DNA of 64,000 bases from Streptococcus pseudopneumoniae (GCF_001073085.1 NZ_JVFV01000042.1:1-64000), one strand, 5' to 3'. Counted from the first letter of the stretch, positions 10,665 through 22,162 are shown. Numbers and translations are program-made. Notes: generated by a model from the sequence alone, not told the origin.

Positions 10665-11115
10665 TCATTTCCTCTTTTAGCATTGCAAGCAATAAAACAA
10701 GCACTCCTACTGTCAGATAACTATCAGCCACATTAAATATAGCAAAATTAACAAAGTCTAAGTGAAACATATCCACCACAAAGCCTTGACTAACGCGATC
10801 GATAAAGTTCCCTAGACCACCTGCAATAATCAAAACCAATCCAAGAACTGTCCAGAAGGAATCCTCTATATGCTTATGCAGATACCAGATAGCCCCTGCC
10901 ATAACTACAAGAGTTATTACTGCAAAAAACCACTGCTGATCTTGGAGCATTGAAAAGGCTGCCCCCCTATTTTGCAGATAGGTTAAACTGACTAGATTTG
11001 GGATCCATGATTTAATTTCACCAAGAGCAATATTCTGAACGACGTAAGCCTTTACCACTTGGTCTAATACAATCAAGGCTGCTATAATCCCTGCAATAAT
11101 TCCTCTTTTTTTCAT
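10654..11115 (-). CDS. lspA: Lipoprotein signal peptidase (signal peptidase II)
   Basis: A 153-residue inner-membrane aspartyl protease that removes signal peptides from diacylglyceryl-modified prolipoproteins after Lgt has acted (lgt is also in this window). Four membrane segments are visible. The family motifs [15 protein letters not shown] and FNVADSYL place the catalytic pair at Asp115 and Asp131. The start overlaps the LysR-type regulator stop (ATGA, 4 bases) and the end overlaps rluD, indicating translational coupling. Its substrates in this window include the lipoproteins AatB and PstS. Confidence 0.97.
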   Translation of the reverse strand: MKKRGIIAGIIAALIVLDQVVKAYVVQNIALGEIKSWIPNLVSLTYLQNRGAAFSMLQDQQWFFAVITLVVMAGAIWYLHKHIEDSFWTVLGLVLIIAGGLGNFIDRVSQGFVVDMFHLDFVNFAIFNVADSYLTVGVLVLLLAMLKEEMNGN

Positions 11116-12020
11116 GCTTTCCTCTTCTGATCAAAATACTCTTGCATAACCTCTACAAATAAAGTCCCTGCCTGGCTCAAGTCTACTTCTTCACGTTTCA
11201 CATAAACCATGCGATTATTGAGATTATCATTTAATGGAATAACGGTAATCCCGTTCACACTGTCGCTATCTAAGAATCCAGAACCAGTCGCATAAGCATT
11301 TGTTCTTTCAAGGATTCCATTTAAGGTAGCACGGTCAGTTACGTTAAACATTTGAGAGCTAGCACTTGTATCTACAAAGTTCTCTGAGTAATAAAGATAC
11401 TCATCCTTTTCTTGAGTGAATCGAACTGTTGGTAAATCAGCCAAATCCTCCATAACCAACTCTTTTTTTTTGGCTAAAGGATGCCCTTCACGCAGATAGA
11501 TATGGGTTTGGAAAGGAATCAACTCAATCACTTCAAGTCCTAACTTTTCAACCCGTTGCATGATTCCCTTTTGGTTTTGATTGTTGAGATAAATAATCCC
11601 AATCTCACTATGTCCTTGAGCTACTTCATCCAAAATCTGAACAGTTGTTGATTCAAAAATACGGAAATTCTTATAGTCAGGATATTGTTGCGAAAAAGCT
11701 GTAATGGTTGGTGGCAAGAAATCATAGTGCTGGCTGGCTATTGAAAACTCATCTTTCTCCTCTTCAGGATTGGCATACTGATTTTGGAAAACATCAAATC
11801 CTTTAACCAACTCTTGTGCCTTTTCATAAAATTCCATCCCACGACGTGTAAGAAAAGTTCCTGAACTGGTTCTGCGGAAAATCTTAAAGCCAAGCTCTTT
11901 TTCCAAGTCTCTTACAGAAATAGATAGACTCGGCTGGCTAACGTACATTTTCTCAGCCGCTTCACGAAAAGTACCACTATTAGCAATAGCTACAACGTAG
12001 CGTAATTGTTGAATATTCAT
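11112..12020 (-). CDS. LysR-type regulator, CpsY/MtaR/MetR-like
   Basis: A 302-residue LysR-family regulator. The N-terminal winged helix ([16 protein letters not shown], then [17 protein letters not shown] at about residues 17-34) is followed by the periplasmic-binding-protein-like effector domain. The sequence resembles streptococcal CpsY/MtaR/MetR, which govern methionine uptake, cell-wall properties and survival in the host. The start at 12020 is chosen because AGGAGAAATC precedes it; an in-frame upstream ATG at 12077 lacks a ribosome-binding site and lies upstream of the promoter. An extended -10 (TGGTATAAT, hexamer 12048-12053) lies 28 bases before the start. It heads the operon with lspA and rluD. 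Confidence 0.85.
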   Translation of the reverse strand: MNIQQLRYVVAIANSGTFREAAEKMYVSQPSLSISVRDLEKELGFKIFRRTSSGTFLTRRGMEFYEKAQELVKGFDVFQNQYANPEEEKDEFSIASQHYDFLPPTITAFSQQYPDYKNFRIFESTTVQILDEVAQGHSEIGIIYLNNQNQKGIMQRVEKLGLEVIELIPFQTHIYLREGHPLAKKKELVMEDLADLPTVRFTQEKDEYLYYSENFVDTSASSQMFNVTDRATLNGILERTNAYATGSGFLDSDSVNGITVIPLNDNLNNRMVYVKREEVDLSQAGTLFVEVMQEYFDQKRKA

Positions 12021-12115
12021 GATTTCTCCTTCGATTTCTATCTTATCATTATACCATAAATCAAGCCTATCCAACAAAGGAAAATCATAAGACAGTTACT
12101 TCTAAGAAAAGCAAA

Positions 12116-12160
12116 CAAAAAACACCTATAAAGTAAGATGAAATTCTAACCCCAAGGTGT
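12116..12160 (-). terminator. Terminator of sodA
   Basis: On the minus strand ACACCT (12155-12160) and AGGTGT (12122-12127) pair across a loop of 27 bases and are followed by TTTTTT. It lies just past the sodA stop codon. Confidence 0.65.
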
Positions 12161-12171
12161 CGTTATTAAGA

Positions 12172-12777
12172 TTATTTAGCTGCTGCGTAAAGCTCGTCTA
12201 CTTTATTCCAGTTGATAACTGAGAAAAAAGCTTTGATGTAGTCAGGACGAACGTTACGGTATTTCACGTAGTAAGCATGTTCCCAAACGTCCAAGCCCAA
12301 GATTGGTTTTTTACCTTCTGAGATTGGTGTATCTTGGTTTGCTGTTGAAGTTACTTCAAGTTTACCTTCTTTATTAACAACCAACCATGCCCATCCAGAA
12401 CCAAAACGAGTAGTTGCTGCTGCAGTGAAAGCTGCTTGGAATTCTTCGAATGAACCGAAAGTTTCATCGATTGCTGCTGCAAGTTCTGCTGAAGGAGCTG
12501 TTTTTTCAGGAGTCATCAATTCCCAGAAAAGAGCGTGGTTCAAGTGTCCACCACCGTTGTTGATAAGTGCTTGACGGATATCAGCTGGGATAGATTCTAC
12601 GTCAGCAAGCAAAGCTTCAAGGTCTTCACCGATTTCAGGGTGTTTTTCAAGAGCTGCATTTGCATTGTTAACGTAAGTTTGGTGGTGTTTGTCATGGTGC
12701 AAGTGCATTGTTTCAGCATCGATGTATGGTTCTAATGCATCGTAAGCGTATGGAAGATCTGGTAAGATAATAGCCAT
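12172..12777 (-). CDS. sodA: Manganese-type superoxide dismutase
   Basis: A 201-residue cytosolic superoxide dismutase that converts superoxide to peroxide and oxygen. All four metal ligands are present: His27 (MHLHHDKHH), His81 ([10 protein letters not shown]), Asp163 and His167 ([10 protein letters not shown]). Streptococcal SodA is normally manganese-dependent, though Mn/Fe preference is not fully settled by these residues. The gene follows holA on the same strand after a 69-base gap and has its own terminator. An inverted repeat (GATGAT-N6-ATCATC, 12808-12825) lies in the leader and could be an operator or a weak holA terminator. Confidence 0.97.
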   Translation of the reverse strand: MAIILPDLPYAYDALEPYIDAETMHLHHDKHHQTYVNNANAALEKHPEIGEDLEALLADVESIPADIRQALINNGGGHLNHALFWELMTPEKTAPSAELAAAIDETFGSFEEFQAAFTAAATTRFGSGWAWLVVNKEGKLEVTSTANQDTPISEGKKPILGLDVWEHAYYVKYRNVRPDYIKAFFSVINWNKVDELYAAAK

Positions 12778-12846
12778 CTGTAATACCTCTTTTTCTTTCT
12801 ATATAAAGATGATAACGCAATCATCCTATTTTTTCAAGTTATTTGC

Positions 12847-13884
12847 TCAATTTGACTGGCTGGCAATCTGCAATAGAGCCTTCTCAAACAGGTAGCCTTT
12901 CTCATAAACTCCTGTCTTAATTTGGTAATCAGCTTGGATGAGATAACGAATAGCATTCTGGAGAAAATCAAGGGATAGTCTTCGAGAATCACGAAGGGCA
13001 AACTTGATTTGATAGGGATTCGGATTGCGACCAAGATAGTGACCCAAACTGCTGACCATCTGGGACTCTGTCTGACCAGATTCTTGCAATATTTTAACCT
13101 GGGTATAGAGTCTAAACTGCCCCAACATAATGGCAATCAGTTTAATCTCATCTTCTCCTTGCAAAGTCAAATCTTTTACTAAATCACGTGACTGATCAAT
13201 CTTCTTAGTCAATATTAACTGAGTTAAATCAAAGATATTATCCTGCAAAGTCTTTGGTATGGCTTCAACAATGTCTTCTTCGGTTATGACACCAGTATCT
13301 TTGTAGGACTTTAAGAAGAGTAGATTTTTCTGAATTTCACTAAATTGAAAACCAGATTTGATAAGTAACTGTTCAAAAGCTTTCCCCTCAAATGTCAGTC
13401 CTTGTTCCTGAGACCACTTTTGAAAATATGATCGCATCTCTTGTTCTTTTAGCTCAAGAGCTTCAAAAATCTTGGCATCCCTCTTTAGAATTTTAACTAG
13501 ACGTCTCTTGCTATCTAGTTTACCTTCAGCAAAAATGACTAATTTGCTCGTCGGAGATGGGTTTTCCAAATATTCTTCAAAAGCCTTAAGCTCATCATCA
13601 GATAGATAGCGTTTTTTAGCTGTTGTTAAATCAAGAAAATGATCTAAAATAACAATTTTTTCATCCGCAAAGAAAGGAAGACTGACCAGCTCTAGTTCCA
13701 AGCTTTTGTAGTCTACTTCTTTCATATCAAAATAAGCAAAGTTCAAATCAGCAGAATCGTAGCCGATTTGCTTTAGCACCTGAGTTTTCATGACTTCATA
13801 CTGTCCTTGATCAGCGCCTGTAAACAAGGTCAAACTAGGTAAGTTTGATAAAGATAGCTTTTGGCTTTCTTCTATTGCTAGCAT
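12847..13884 (-). CDS. holA: DNA polymerase III subunit delta
   Basis: A 345-residue clamp-loader delta subunit. It opens the beta sliding clamp as part of the DnaX complex during replication. The fold has three domains: an N-terminal AAA+-like region (LTLFTGADQGQYEVMKTQVL near residue 18, LVSLPFFADEKIVILDHFLDL near residue 67) without a functional Walker A, a helical domain, and the C-terminal collar (YQIKTGVYEKGYLFEKALLQIAS). Its place between pyrD and sodA matches the gene order known from pneumococcus. The gap to pyrD is 32 bases, so both may share a message. Confidence 0.93.
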   Translation of the reverse strand: MLAIEESQKLSLSNLPSLTLFTGADQGQYEVMKTQVLKQIGYDSADLNFAYFDMKEVDYKSLELELVSLPFFADEKIVILDHFLDLTTAKKRYLSDDELKAFEEYLENPSPTSKLVIFAEGKLDSKRRLVKILKRDAKIFEALELKEQEMRSYFQKWSQEQGLTFEGKAFEQLLIKSGFQFSEIQKNLLFLKSYKDTGVITEEDIVEAIPKTLQDNIFDLTQLILTKKIDQSRDLVKDLTLQGEDEIKLIAIMLGQFRLYTQVKILQESGQTESQMVSSLGHYLGRNPNPYQIKFALRDSRRLSLDFLQNAIRYLIQADYQIKTGVYEKGYLFEKALLQIASQSN

Positions 13885-13916
13885 CCTTTCTCCTTTCTTT
13901 TTAATTTCGCTTTTAT

Positions 13917-14852
13917 TTAATCAATATAATTCAATTTACCACGGAAATCTTCAAGGCTTTCATAACCTTTTTCCGTCATAATTTCTTTGAGTTCGTTTGT
14001 AATGCGATCAAAAGCACCTACACCTTCTTTGTGCAGGGTAGTTCCTACCTGCACCATGCTGGCACCACATAGGATATGTTCAAAGGCATCACGTCCTGTT
14101 AATACTCCACCTGTTCCGATGATTTGAATTTCTGGATTCAAGCGTTGATAAAAAGCATGGACATTAGCAAGGGCTGTTGGTTTGATGTATTCTCCACCGA
14201 TTCCACCAAAGCCATTCTTAGGACGAATCACGACTGACTCATCTTCTATATAAAGACCATTTCCAATAGAGTTGACACAATTGACAAACTTGAGCGGATA
14301 TTTGTTAAAGATCGCTGCAGCCTGGTCAAAATGAACAATATCAAAATAAGGTGGAAGCTTAATTCCTAATGGTTTTGTAAAATACTCAAAGACTTCTGAT
14401 AAGATACGGTCTGTAGTTTCAAAGTCATAGGCAATCTGAGGTTTACCAGGAACATTTGGACATGAGAGATTGAGTTCAGTTAGACCTCGAAAATCACTTT
14501 CTTGAACCTTTTTCAAAATGGTATGAGTTTCCTCTGGAGACATTCCAACTAATGATAAAAAGAAGGTACGATTTGCTTCCTTTTCTTGTAACTCTAAAAG
14601 ATAGTTTAAGTAATAATCTAAACCATTATTTGGTAGCCCCATAGAGTTGATAGAACCGAGTGGAACATCTTGATAACGTGGTTCCGGATTTCCCTGACGA
14701 AATTCCAAGGTTGCTGTTTTAGTGACAAAGGTTCCTGCTGCTGAGTTTTTGACACCTTCCAACTCCTCAACTGTCATACAAGCAACTCCTGCTGCATTCA
14801 TCAAGCAATTGTCAAACTCAAAACCAGCAATCTGTGTTTTAGTTGATACCAT
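13917..14852 (-). CDS. pyrDA: Dihydroorotate dehydrogenase A (fumarate-dependent, class 1A)
   Basis: A 311-residue soluble FMN enzyme that oxidises dihydroorotate to orotate in pyrimidine synthesis, using fumarate as acceptor in the class 1A type found in lactococci and streptococci. The catalytic cysteine is Cys131 in [17 protein letters not shown]-binding motifs NSIGNG and [20 protein letters not shown] are present. The ribosome-binding site is GGAGGAACAG. An extended -10 (TGGTATAAT, hexamer 14888-14893) precedes it. It is divergent from gdhA. Confidence 0.95.
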   Translation of the reverse strand: MVSTKTQIAGFEFDNCLMNAAGVACMTVEELEGVKNSAAGTFVTKTATLEFRQGNPEPRYQDVPLGSINSMGLPNNGLDYYLNYLLELQEKEANRTFFLSLVGMSPEETHTILKKVQESDFRGLTELNLSCPNVPGKPQIAYDFETTDRILSEVFEYFTKPLGIKLPPYFDIVHFDQAAAIFNKYPLKFVNCVNSIGNGLYIEDESVVIRPKNGFGGIGGEYIKPTALANVHAFYQRLNPEIQIIGTGGVLTGRDAFEHILCGASMVQVGTTLHKEGVGAFDRITNELKEIMTEKGYESLEDFRGKLNYID

Positions 14853-14994
14853 GATTCTGTTCCTCCAGATTCCTTTTTATGTCTATTATTATACCATACT
14901 TTGACTTTTGCTTTTCAATAAAACCATTTCCATAGAAAAGGTTCGTTTTTTAGCATGTTTTGAATCAGTCATTTTAAATTGAAAGAATTTTTAG

Positions 14995-16428
<1,434 letters not shown>

Positions 16429-16440
16429 GATTCAATTATA

Positions 16441-16471
16441 AAATCCTCAATCGCTCTGATTGGGGATTTTT
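16441..16471 (+). terminator. gdhA terminator
   Basis: AAATCCTCAATC and GATTGGGGATTT pair (one G-T) around a five-base loop, followed by T's, 12 bases after the gdhA stop. Confidence 0.85.
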
Positions 16472-16480
16472 CTTGGTTTG

Positions 16481-16507
16481 AAAAGACTCACTAAACGTTT
16501 TAGTGAG
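16481..16507 (-). terminator. Terminator of the oxidoreductase-TetR operon
   Basis: CTCACTAAA and TTTAGTGAG form a nine-base perfect stem with a three-base loop (16487-16507). On the minus strand a TCTTTTC tract follows. It lies 14 bases past the TetR stop, back to back with the gdhA terminator. Confidence 0.8.
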
Positions 16508-16521
16508 CTTAAAATTCATAG

Positions 16522-17166
16522 TTATTTTTCTGTAACTAAAGCAAATGAAAGACATTCAACAATTTCACTTGTTACTTTATCAATGTTTATATCTTCTTTG
16601 TCATTTATAATTATAGGAACAATATAAGAAAGACTTAAAGCTAAAATATAGCGAACGATCCTTTCATTTGACCAATCTCGAATAACACCATTTTTTTTAA
16701 ACTGATTCAAAACTGGTGTAATTGGATTAATGATAGAATGAACAATAATATTTCCTAACTCTTCAGAAATAGATTTATCAATCAGTGAACGACTCAAAAG
16801 GATTTTAACTTGCATTTTATTGTTATGAATAAAGACTAACCTATCCTGAACGATGCTTCTTAGAAAAAGTGAAAAGGTTTCTTGCCCTATTGTAAATCTC
16901 TTATCTGAAAAATCAGCAATGACCTCTGGAATGACTTGTTTTAGAAATCTAGATAAAATAGCATCTAGGATACCTTCCTTGGTTTTAAAATAACTAAAAA
17001 CTGTTCCTTCTGAGACTCCAGCGTGTTCAGCAATAAGATGAGAAGTTGTATTTTCAAACCCAATCTCTGAAAATAATTTTAGACTTGAAATTAAAACTTT
17101 ACGTTGTTTTAAACTTAAGTTACTGCTTTTTAATGTCTCAGCAAACTTATATTCTATACTTTCCAT
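16522..17166 (-). CDS. TetR/AcrR-family transcriptional regulator
   Basis: A 214-residue regulator with an N-terminal TetR helix-turn-helix at about residues 25-70 (FENTTSHLIAEHAGVSEGTVFSYFKTKEGI) and a helical ligand/dimer domain after it. It follows the oxidoreductase gene by 15 bases, with ribosome-binding site AGGGGGCAGGA, so both are on one message. A palindrome just downstream of the shared promoter is the likely operator, which would make this an autoregulated repressor of the pair. The inducer is unknown; candidates are reactive carbonyls or quinones, judged only from the partner enzyme. Confidence 0.88.
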   Translation of the reverse strand: MESIEYKFAETLKSSNLSLKQRKVLISSLKLFSEIGFENTTSHLIAEHAGVSEGTVFSYFKTKEGILDAILSRFLKQVIPEVIADFSDKRFTIGQETFSLFLRSIVQDRLVFIHNNKMQVKILLSRSLIDKSISEELGNIIVHSIINPITPVLNQFKKNGVIRDWSNERIVRYILALSLSYIVPIIINDKEDINIDKVTSEIVECLSFALVTEK

Positions 17167-17181
17167 TCCTGCCCCCTCTAT

Positions 17182-18186
17182 CTACTCTCTTATTTTAATA
17201 ATTCTTTTACCACGAGTATGTCCTAATTTCAGACTACGATATGCCTCTCTAACTGACTCCAGAGAAAAACTATACTCTTTCTCAATATTTAGCTGAACTT
17301 TTCCATCTGAGACCATCTCCTCTAGAATTTTTAAATCATCATATGTAGAATGTCTTGGCCCAGTGAACTGAGCCCCTTTTATCATAACAAATGGTGAAGG
17401 TACTAAAGTTCCAATATCAGTTCCGTTCAATCCAAGATGGAAGGCTAACTTAACGTAATCACCACCATAGCAATCCAAGAATTTTGTAATAGGTTTTGGA
17501 GCTACTGATAAAAGAGACTTTTGGACATCCTCTTCATAAGATACTGGTATAGCACCTAATGATTCTAGATATTCTGCATTTTTCTTGCTCGCAATACCAA
17601 TAACAGTTGCTCCCTTAGCAACCGCATACTGAACTGCAATGCTTCCAATACCACCTGAAGCCGCCGAAATAACTACAACATCTTTTGAATTTAAATGAAT
17701 TCTTCTAAAAGCGCCACCGACCGTTAAAGAGGCCACACCCATAGTAGCAGCATGATTCATGTCAATATTGTCTGGTTTCAATGCGATTTCCGATTCACTA
17801 ATACAAATTTCTGTTGCTAACGCACCCCTCTTAGTACCAAGTCCAGGATCACTTATTATTGTTCCAAAAACCTTGTTACCTACTGAAAAACGGCTCACTC
17901 CTTCACCAATTTCTGTGATAACACCAGCAAAATCCCTAGCGACACCTCTTGGAAATAAAGATGATTTTGATTCAAACCAACGACCTGGTTGTTTTAATTT
18001 TGTCAAAAAACTCAAAAAACAAAGTGGCTTCGCCCCCTCGAAAGTTTTGTAATCAATAGGATTTAAACCAACAGCAAATACTTTTACTCTAACTTGATTC
18101 ATTCCTAATGATTCAGATATAATATTTACTAAATCTAGAACTTTTTCATCACCAAAACGATTATACTGTATTGCTTTAATAACCAT
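17182..18186 (-). CDS. Medium-chain NAD(P)-dependent oxidoreductase (quinone reductase-like)
   Basis: A 334-residue medium-chain dehydrogenase/reductase. The N-terminal GroES-like part (NQVRVKVFAVGLNPIDYK) lacks the cysteine-rich zinc loop of classical alcohol dehydrogenases, so the zinc-free quinone oxidoreductase branch is more likely. The nucleotide-binding stretch AASGGIGSIAVQYA sits near residues 174-187. Family members reduce quinones or alpha,beta-unsaturated carbonyls with NADPH. The gene is first in a two-gene operon with a TetR regulator and is preceded by a promoter with a palindromic operator. Confidence 0.85.
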   Translation of the reverse strand: MVIKAIQYNRFGDEKVLDLVNIISESLGMNQVRVKVFAVGLNPIDYKTFEGAKPLCFLSFLTKLKQPGRWFESKSSLFPRGVARDFAGVITEIGEGVSRFSVGNKVFGTIISDPGLGTKRGALATEICISESEIALKPDNIDMNHAATMGVASLTVGGAFRRIHLNSKDVVVISAASGGIGSIAVQYAVAKGATVIGIASKKNAEYLESLGAIPVSYEEDVQKSLLSVAPKPITKFLDCYGGDYVKLAFHLGLNGTDIGTLVPSPFVMIKGAQFTGPRHSTYDDLKILEEMVSDGKVQLNIEKEYSFSLESVREAYRSLKLGHTRGKRIIKIRE

Positions 18187-18212
18187 TATCTAATTCTCCT
18201 AATCCCTAACAA

Positions 18213-18272
18213 AATTGAGTGAGCACTCAATTAATTTTGTTATATTATACGCTTATTCTTCAAAGAAATCAA
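18213..18272 (-). promoter_or_regulatory. Promoter and TetR-type operator of the oxidoreductase-TetR operon
   Basis: On the minus strand TTGATT (18267-18272), a 17-base spacer and TATAAT (18244-18249) form the promoter. Twelve bases downstream is a near-perfect palindrome AATTGAGTG-AG-CACTCAATT (18213-18232), placed at or just after the transcription start where a bound repressor would block the polymerase. Confidence 0.8.
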
Positions 18273-18292
18273 CTGCTCTATGACTTTAAACA

Positions 18293-18322
18293 AAAAAATC
18301 TACCAAAAATGGTAGATTTTTT
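18293..18322 (-). terminator. alaS terminator
   Basis: AAAAAATCTACC and GGTAGATTTTTT form a perfect 12-base stem around AAAAAT, one base beyond the alaS stop. The structure is symmetric, with T's on both strands. Confidence 0.85.
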
Positions 18323-18323
18323 C

Positions 18324-20942
18324 TTACAATTTGCCTGCTACGGCATCCAACAATTCTTGAATTTTTGCTTGGTTGCTTCCTCCTGCCATGGCCATGTCTG
18401 GTTTACCACCACCACGTCCATCAACGATTGGAGCCAATTCTTTGATGACATTACCTGCGTGCACATCTTTTGTCTTGCTGGCTACAAGGACATTCACCTT
18501 GTCACCAATGGCTGCGACAAGAACAAGCACATCAGAGTAGTCTTTTTGCTTCCAGTTATCTGCAAAGGTACGAAGGGCACCTGCATCTGATACAGAAACT
18601 TGACTAGCAATGTAACGGTGTCCGTTTGCTTCTTGAACATTCTTGAAGACATCACCTGCCGCTGCTGCTGCCGCTTTTTCCTTCAATTCTGCATTTTCTT
18701 TTTGCAATTGACGGAGTTGTTCTTGAAGTCCTTCAACTTTGTGAGGTACTTCTTTGAGTTGAGGTGCTTTCAAGGTTGCTGCGACTGCTTTCAGTGCGTC
18801 TTCTTGTTCACGATAAGCTTCAAAGGCCTCTTTACCAGTCACTGCCAAGATACGACGAGTTCCTGATCCGATACCTTCTTCTTTGACAATCTTGAAGAGA
18901 CCAATTTCAGAAGTATTGCCAACGTGAGTACCACCACAAAGCTCTACTGAATAGTCCCCGATAGTGACTACGCGAACTTCCTTACCGTATTTCTCACCAA
19001 AGAGGGCCATAGCTCCCATTTCTTTAGCTGTGTCAATATCAGTCTCAACTGTTTCCACTGCGATGGCTTCCCAAATCTTCTCATTGACTTGTTGCTCAAT
19101 AGCACGCAATTCTTCTGGAGTCACGGCTTGGAAGTGGGTAAAGTCAAAGCGAAGGAATTCTACTTCGTTGAGAGATCCTGCTTGGGTTGCGTGGTTACCA
19201 AGGATATTGTGAAGAGCCGCATGGAGCAAGTGAGTTGCAGTGTGGTTCTTCATAACACGATGACGACGATTGGTATCGATAGCCAAGGTGTATTCTTGGT
19301 TCAAAGCAAGAGGAGCAAGAACTTCAACGGTGTGCAATGCTTGTCCGTTTGGTGCTTTTTGAACGTCTGTTACAGTCGCTACGACATTTCCTGCAGCATC
19401 CAAGATTTGACCATGGTCCGCAACTTGTCCACCCATTTCAGCGTAGAAAGGTGTCTCTGCAAAGATAAGTGACGCAGTTCCTTCAGCTACACCTTCTACT
19501 TCAGCATTTTCAGCTACGATAGCAACCAACTTAGAAGACAATTGACTAGCATTGTAGTTGAAGACACTCTCAACAGTGATGTTTTGAAGGGTTTCATTTT
19601 GCATGCCCATAGATCCACCTTTGACAGCAGACGCACGCGCACGTTCTTGTTGTTCCTTCATGGCTGCTTCGAATCCTTCACGGTCTACAGTCATTCCTGC
19701 TTCTTCAGCGATTTCTTCTGTCAACTCTACTGGGAATCCGTATGTATCATAGAGTTTAAAGACATCTTGACCAGCAATGACAGATTGTCCTTTTTCTTTC
19801 AAGTCTGCTACGATTCCTTGGGCAAAGTGTTGACCTGAGTGAAGAGTACGAGCAAATGATTCTTCTTCGCTCTTAACGATTTTCTCAATAAAGTCACGTT
19901 TTTCAAGCACTTCTGGGTAGTAGCTTTCCATGATTTTTCCAACAGTTGGAACGAGTTTGTAAAGGAAAGGCTCGTTGATGCCCAATTTTTGACCATGCAT
20001 AGAGGCACGACGGAGGAGACGACGGAGGACATAACCACGACCTTCATTCCCAGGAAGGGCACCATCACCAATCGCAAATGAAAGCGAACGGATGTGGTCG
20101 GCAATAACCTTGAAGCTCATGTTGTCGCCATCTTGGTCGTAAACCTTACCAGATAATTTCTCAACTTCACGAATGATCGGCATGAAGAGGTCAGTTTCAA
20201 AGTTTGTCTTAGCCCCTTGGATAACCGCCACCAAACGCTCCAAACCAGCGCCCGTATCAATGTTTTTGTGTGGCAATTCCTTGTACTCGCTACGAGGTAC
20301 AGCTGGGTCAGCGTTAAATTGTGACAATACAATGTTCCAGATTTCGATATAACGGTCGTTTTCGATATCTTCTGCAAGAAGACGAAGACCAATATTTTCA
20401 GGGTCAAAGGCTTCTCCACGGTCGAAGAAGATTTCTGTATCAGGTCCAGAAGGTCCCGCACCGATTTCCCAGAAGTTGTCTTCAATTGGGATCAAATGAC
20501 TTGGATCCACTCCCACTTCAATCCAGCGGTTGTATGAATCTTTGTCATCTGGATAATAAGTCATGTAAAGTTTGTCTTTAGGGAAGTCAAACCACTCAGG
20601 ACTTGTTAAAAGCTCATATGCCCATGTAATTGCTTCGTCACGGAAGTAATCCCCGATTGAGAAGTTTCCCAACATTTCAAACATAGTATGGTGACGAGCA
20701 GTCTTCCCTACGTTTTCGATATCGTTTGTACGGATGGCTTTTTGCGCATTGGTAATCCGTGGGTTTTCAGGGATAATAGTTCCATCAAAGTATTTTTTAA
20801 GAGTGGCAACCCCTGAGTTGATCCACAAAAGTGTTGGGTCGTTTACTGGAACCAAGCTAACGGATGGTTCTACTGAGTGGCCTTTTGTAGCCCAGAAATC
20901 AAGCCACATTTGGCGGACTTGTGCACTAGATAATTGTTTCAT
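18324..20942 (-). CDS. alaS: Alanyl-tRNA synthetase
   Basis: An 872-residue class II synthetase that charges and proofreads tRNA-Ala. The catalytic domain has the motif [17 protein letters not shown] near residue 63 and [12 protein letters not shown] near residue 305. The editing domain carries the zinc-binding [12 protein letters not shown] (about residue 566) and [13 protein letters not shown] (about residue 668). A coiled segment around residues 720-765 precedes the C-Ala domain with the glycine-rich [16 protein letters not shown]. It follows a LURP-one-like gene by 16 bases; both lie downstream of an alanine T-box. Confidence 0.98.
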   Translation of the reverse strand: MKQLSSAQVRQMWLDFWATKGHSVEPSVSLVPVNDPTLLWINSGVATLKKYFDGTIIPENPRITNAQKAIRTNDIENVGKTARHHTMFEMLGNFSIGDYFRDEAITWAYELLTSPEWFDFPKDKLYMTYYPDDKDSYNRWIEVGVDPSHLIPIEDNFWEIGAGPSGPDTEIFFDRGEAFDPENIGLRLLAEDIENDRYIEIWNIVLSQFNADPAVPRSEYKELPHKNIDTGAGLERLVAVIQGAKTNFETDLFMPIIREVEKLSGKVYDQDGDNMSFKVIADHIRSLSFAIGDGALPGNEGRGYVLRRLLRRASMHGQKLGINEPFLYKLVPTVGKIMESYYPEVLEKRDFIEKIVKSEEESFARTLHSGQHFAQGIVADLKEKGQSVIAGQDVFKLYDTYGFPVELTEEIAEEAGMTVDREGFEAAMKEQQERARASAVKGGSMGMQNETLQNITVESVFNYNASQLSSKLVAIVAENAEVEGVAEGTASLIFAETPFYAEMGGQVADHGQILDAAGNVVATVTDVQKAPNGQALHTVEVLAPLALNQEYTLAIDTNRRHRVMKNHTATHLLHAALHNILGNHATQAGSLNEVEFLRFDFTHFQAVTPEELRAIEQQVNEKIWEAIAVETVETDIDTAKEMGAMALFGEKYGKEVRVVTIGDYSVELCGGTHVGNTSEIGLFKIVKEEGIGSGTRRILAVTGKEAFEAYREQEDALKAVAATLKAPQLKEVPHKVEGLQEQLRQLQKENAELKEKAAAAAAGDVFKNVQEANGHRYIASQVSVSDAGALRTFADNWKQKDYSDVLVLVAAIGDKVNVLVASKTKDVHAGNVIKELAPIVDGRGGGKPDMAMAGGSNQAKIQELLDAVAGKL

Positions 20943-20958
20943 ATGTATCTCCTTTTTA

Positions 20959-21444
20959 CTAATTTGATTGGCTTTCTAGCATTTCCACATAGTCGATAGC
21001 GACACAGAGGGAAATGACTAGGTCTGCATAAGATTCGTCATAAACGGTTACGGTATAGGTAGAGGTTAAATGGAAAAGTTCCTTAGCAATCTCTGCAATT
21101 ACTTGATCGCGGTCATCTAGCAATTTAAAATTCAAATCCCAGACATTTCCTTCGATACGAAGACCGAGATTGTCAAATTCATACTTATCTCTAAAGAACG
21201 TCAACTTCTTGCGGATATAAAAACTATCGCCGTTACTGAGTTGAATTTCAAAACGAGGTAGGAAAGTTAAGACTTCCTTACTAATCTCACTGACCTGTTC
21301 ACCAGCAACATCATAGATGGTAAAGGTTTTAGGAATCTTAAAAAATGAACCTTCAACCTGATAGGCGACATTGCCCAACTCATCCTTGATATCAAAACGT
21401 TCACCACCTAGGCGAAATTTCTGTTTGACAAGAAATGTTCTCAT
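20959..21444 (-). CDS. LURP-one-related (YxjI-like) protein
   Basis: A 161-residue protein of the LURP-one-related/YxjI type, a tubby-like beta-barrel family whose bacterial function is unknown. The recurring family segments ([48 protein letters not shown]) are all present. The start at 21444 follows GGAGGTGTTT; the upstream in-frame start at 21480 is inside the T-box leader and is rejected. It lies between the T-box and alaS, so its expression should rise when uncharged tRNA-Ala accumulates. Nothing in the sequence links it to alanine chemistry. Confidence 0.8.
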   Translation of the reverse strand: MRTFLVKQKFRLGGERFDIKDELGNVAYQVEGSFFKIPKTFTIYDVAGEQVSEISKEVLTFLPRFEIQLSNGDSFYIRKKLTFFRDKYEFDNLGLRIEGNVWDLNFKLLDDRDQVIAEIAKELFHLTSTYTVTVYDESYADLVISLCVAIDYVEMLESQSN

Positions 21445-21480
21445 AAACACCTCCAAAAATAAAAGACAAATCCATATCAC

Positions 21481-21637
21481 GAAGGGCGAAAAACCGCGGT
21501 ACCACCTTCATTCAATGAACTTGTCATTCTTTCGTTCTTATGCAATTGTTAGATTGAGTAGCATGATTTTCTATCTTAGATGGCTCGCAGCACCGCCAAT
21601 TCTCTGAACTAAGATGGAGAGAAAACCAATTCTCAAC
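21481..21637 (-). promoter_or_regulatory. Alanine-specific T-box leader
   Basis: The minus strand carries the T-box core GGTGGTACCGCGG (21494-21506). Upstream is a stem I-like structure: TTGAG/CTCAA at the base, GGTTTTCT/AGAAAATC and ATCTTAG/CTAAGAT higher up. The specifier bulge between the lower stems contains GCU followed by A (21560-21562), an alanine codon. A competing stem and a T-rich tract (TTTTATTTTT) lie just before the first gene. It should allow read-through into the LURP-like gene and alaS when uncharged tRNA-Ala binds. Confidence 0.92.
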
Positions 21638-21643
21638 TTTCTT

Positions 21644-21672
21644 ATTATATCGTTTTTGAAGAGGTTCGTCAA
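21644..21672 (-). promoter_or_regulatory. Promoter of the T-box-alaS operon
   Basis: TTGACG (21667-21672), a 17-base spacer and TATAAT (21644-21649) on the minus strand, a few bases upstream of the T-box stem I. Confidence 0.85.
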
Positions 21673-21695
21673 GCTTAATAACCATGAAGTAAAAC

Positions 21696-22061
21696 TCATT
21701 TTTTTAACAGTTTACCAAATATTATATAGGCGATAGACCACAAGAAACATCCAACCAATAAGAATTGACCTAAAACAATGAGATAATCCAAAATTGAGAT
21801 CAACTTATACCATCCACTAAATAGAAGACAGGGAAGAACAGTAAATAGCATAATGATAAAATGTATAATAGATTGTTTAAATAGCGACCATTTTTCAATT
21901 TCATAAATTACCGAGGCTGATGCTATCGAGGTAGCAATAATGCCAACCAAAAATGTACTTTTAACCTGAAAAATATCAGTCCCTTGAAGTCTCATAAAAA
22001 TTGCCAAACTGGTCATAATGACAAAAGGAATCATTCCTCTAAAAATAGCTTTTTTAATCAT
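21696..22061 (-). CDS. DUF3021-family membrane protein
   Basis: A 121-residue protein with four predicted membrane segments and the opening RGMIPFVIMTSLAIFM typical of DUF3021 proteins. These are usually encoded beside a LytTR-type DNA-binding regulator whose activity they appear to restrain; no such regulator is present here. The start at 22061 is preferred because GAGGTAG lies upstream of it; that sequence would be inside the frame if the ATG at 22079 were used. The gene runs towards the alaS promoter. Function unknown. Confidence 0.65.
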   Translation of the reverse strand: MIKKAIFRGMIPFVIMTSLAIFMRLQGTDIFQVKSTFLVGIIATSIASASVIYEIEKWSLFKQSIIHFIIMLFTVLPCLLFSGWYKLISILDYLIVLGQFLLVGCFLWSIAYIIFGKLLKK

Positions 22062-22162
22062 AGCTACTACCTCAATCATAAATTAAAATGCCTTTAACTC
22101 TATCGAAATTATAGCATAGTTAAGTATATTTTTCTACTAATTCATAATCTATTTTAATAAAT

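Noticed and set aside
12808..12825. Inverted repeat GATGAT-N6-ATCATC as a PerR/Fur-type site for sodA
   Set aside because: It does not match those consensus sequences and could equally be a weak holA terminator, so it is not listed as an operator.
18759..20581. Plus-strand frames of 82-127 codons under alaS
   Set aside because: They are antisense to a fully conserved synthetase and have no initiation signals.
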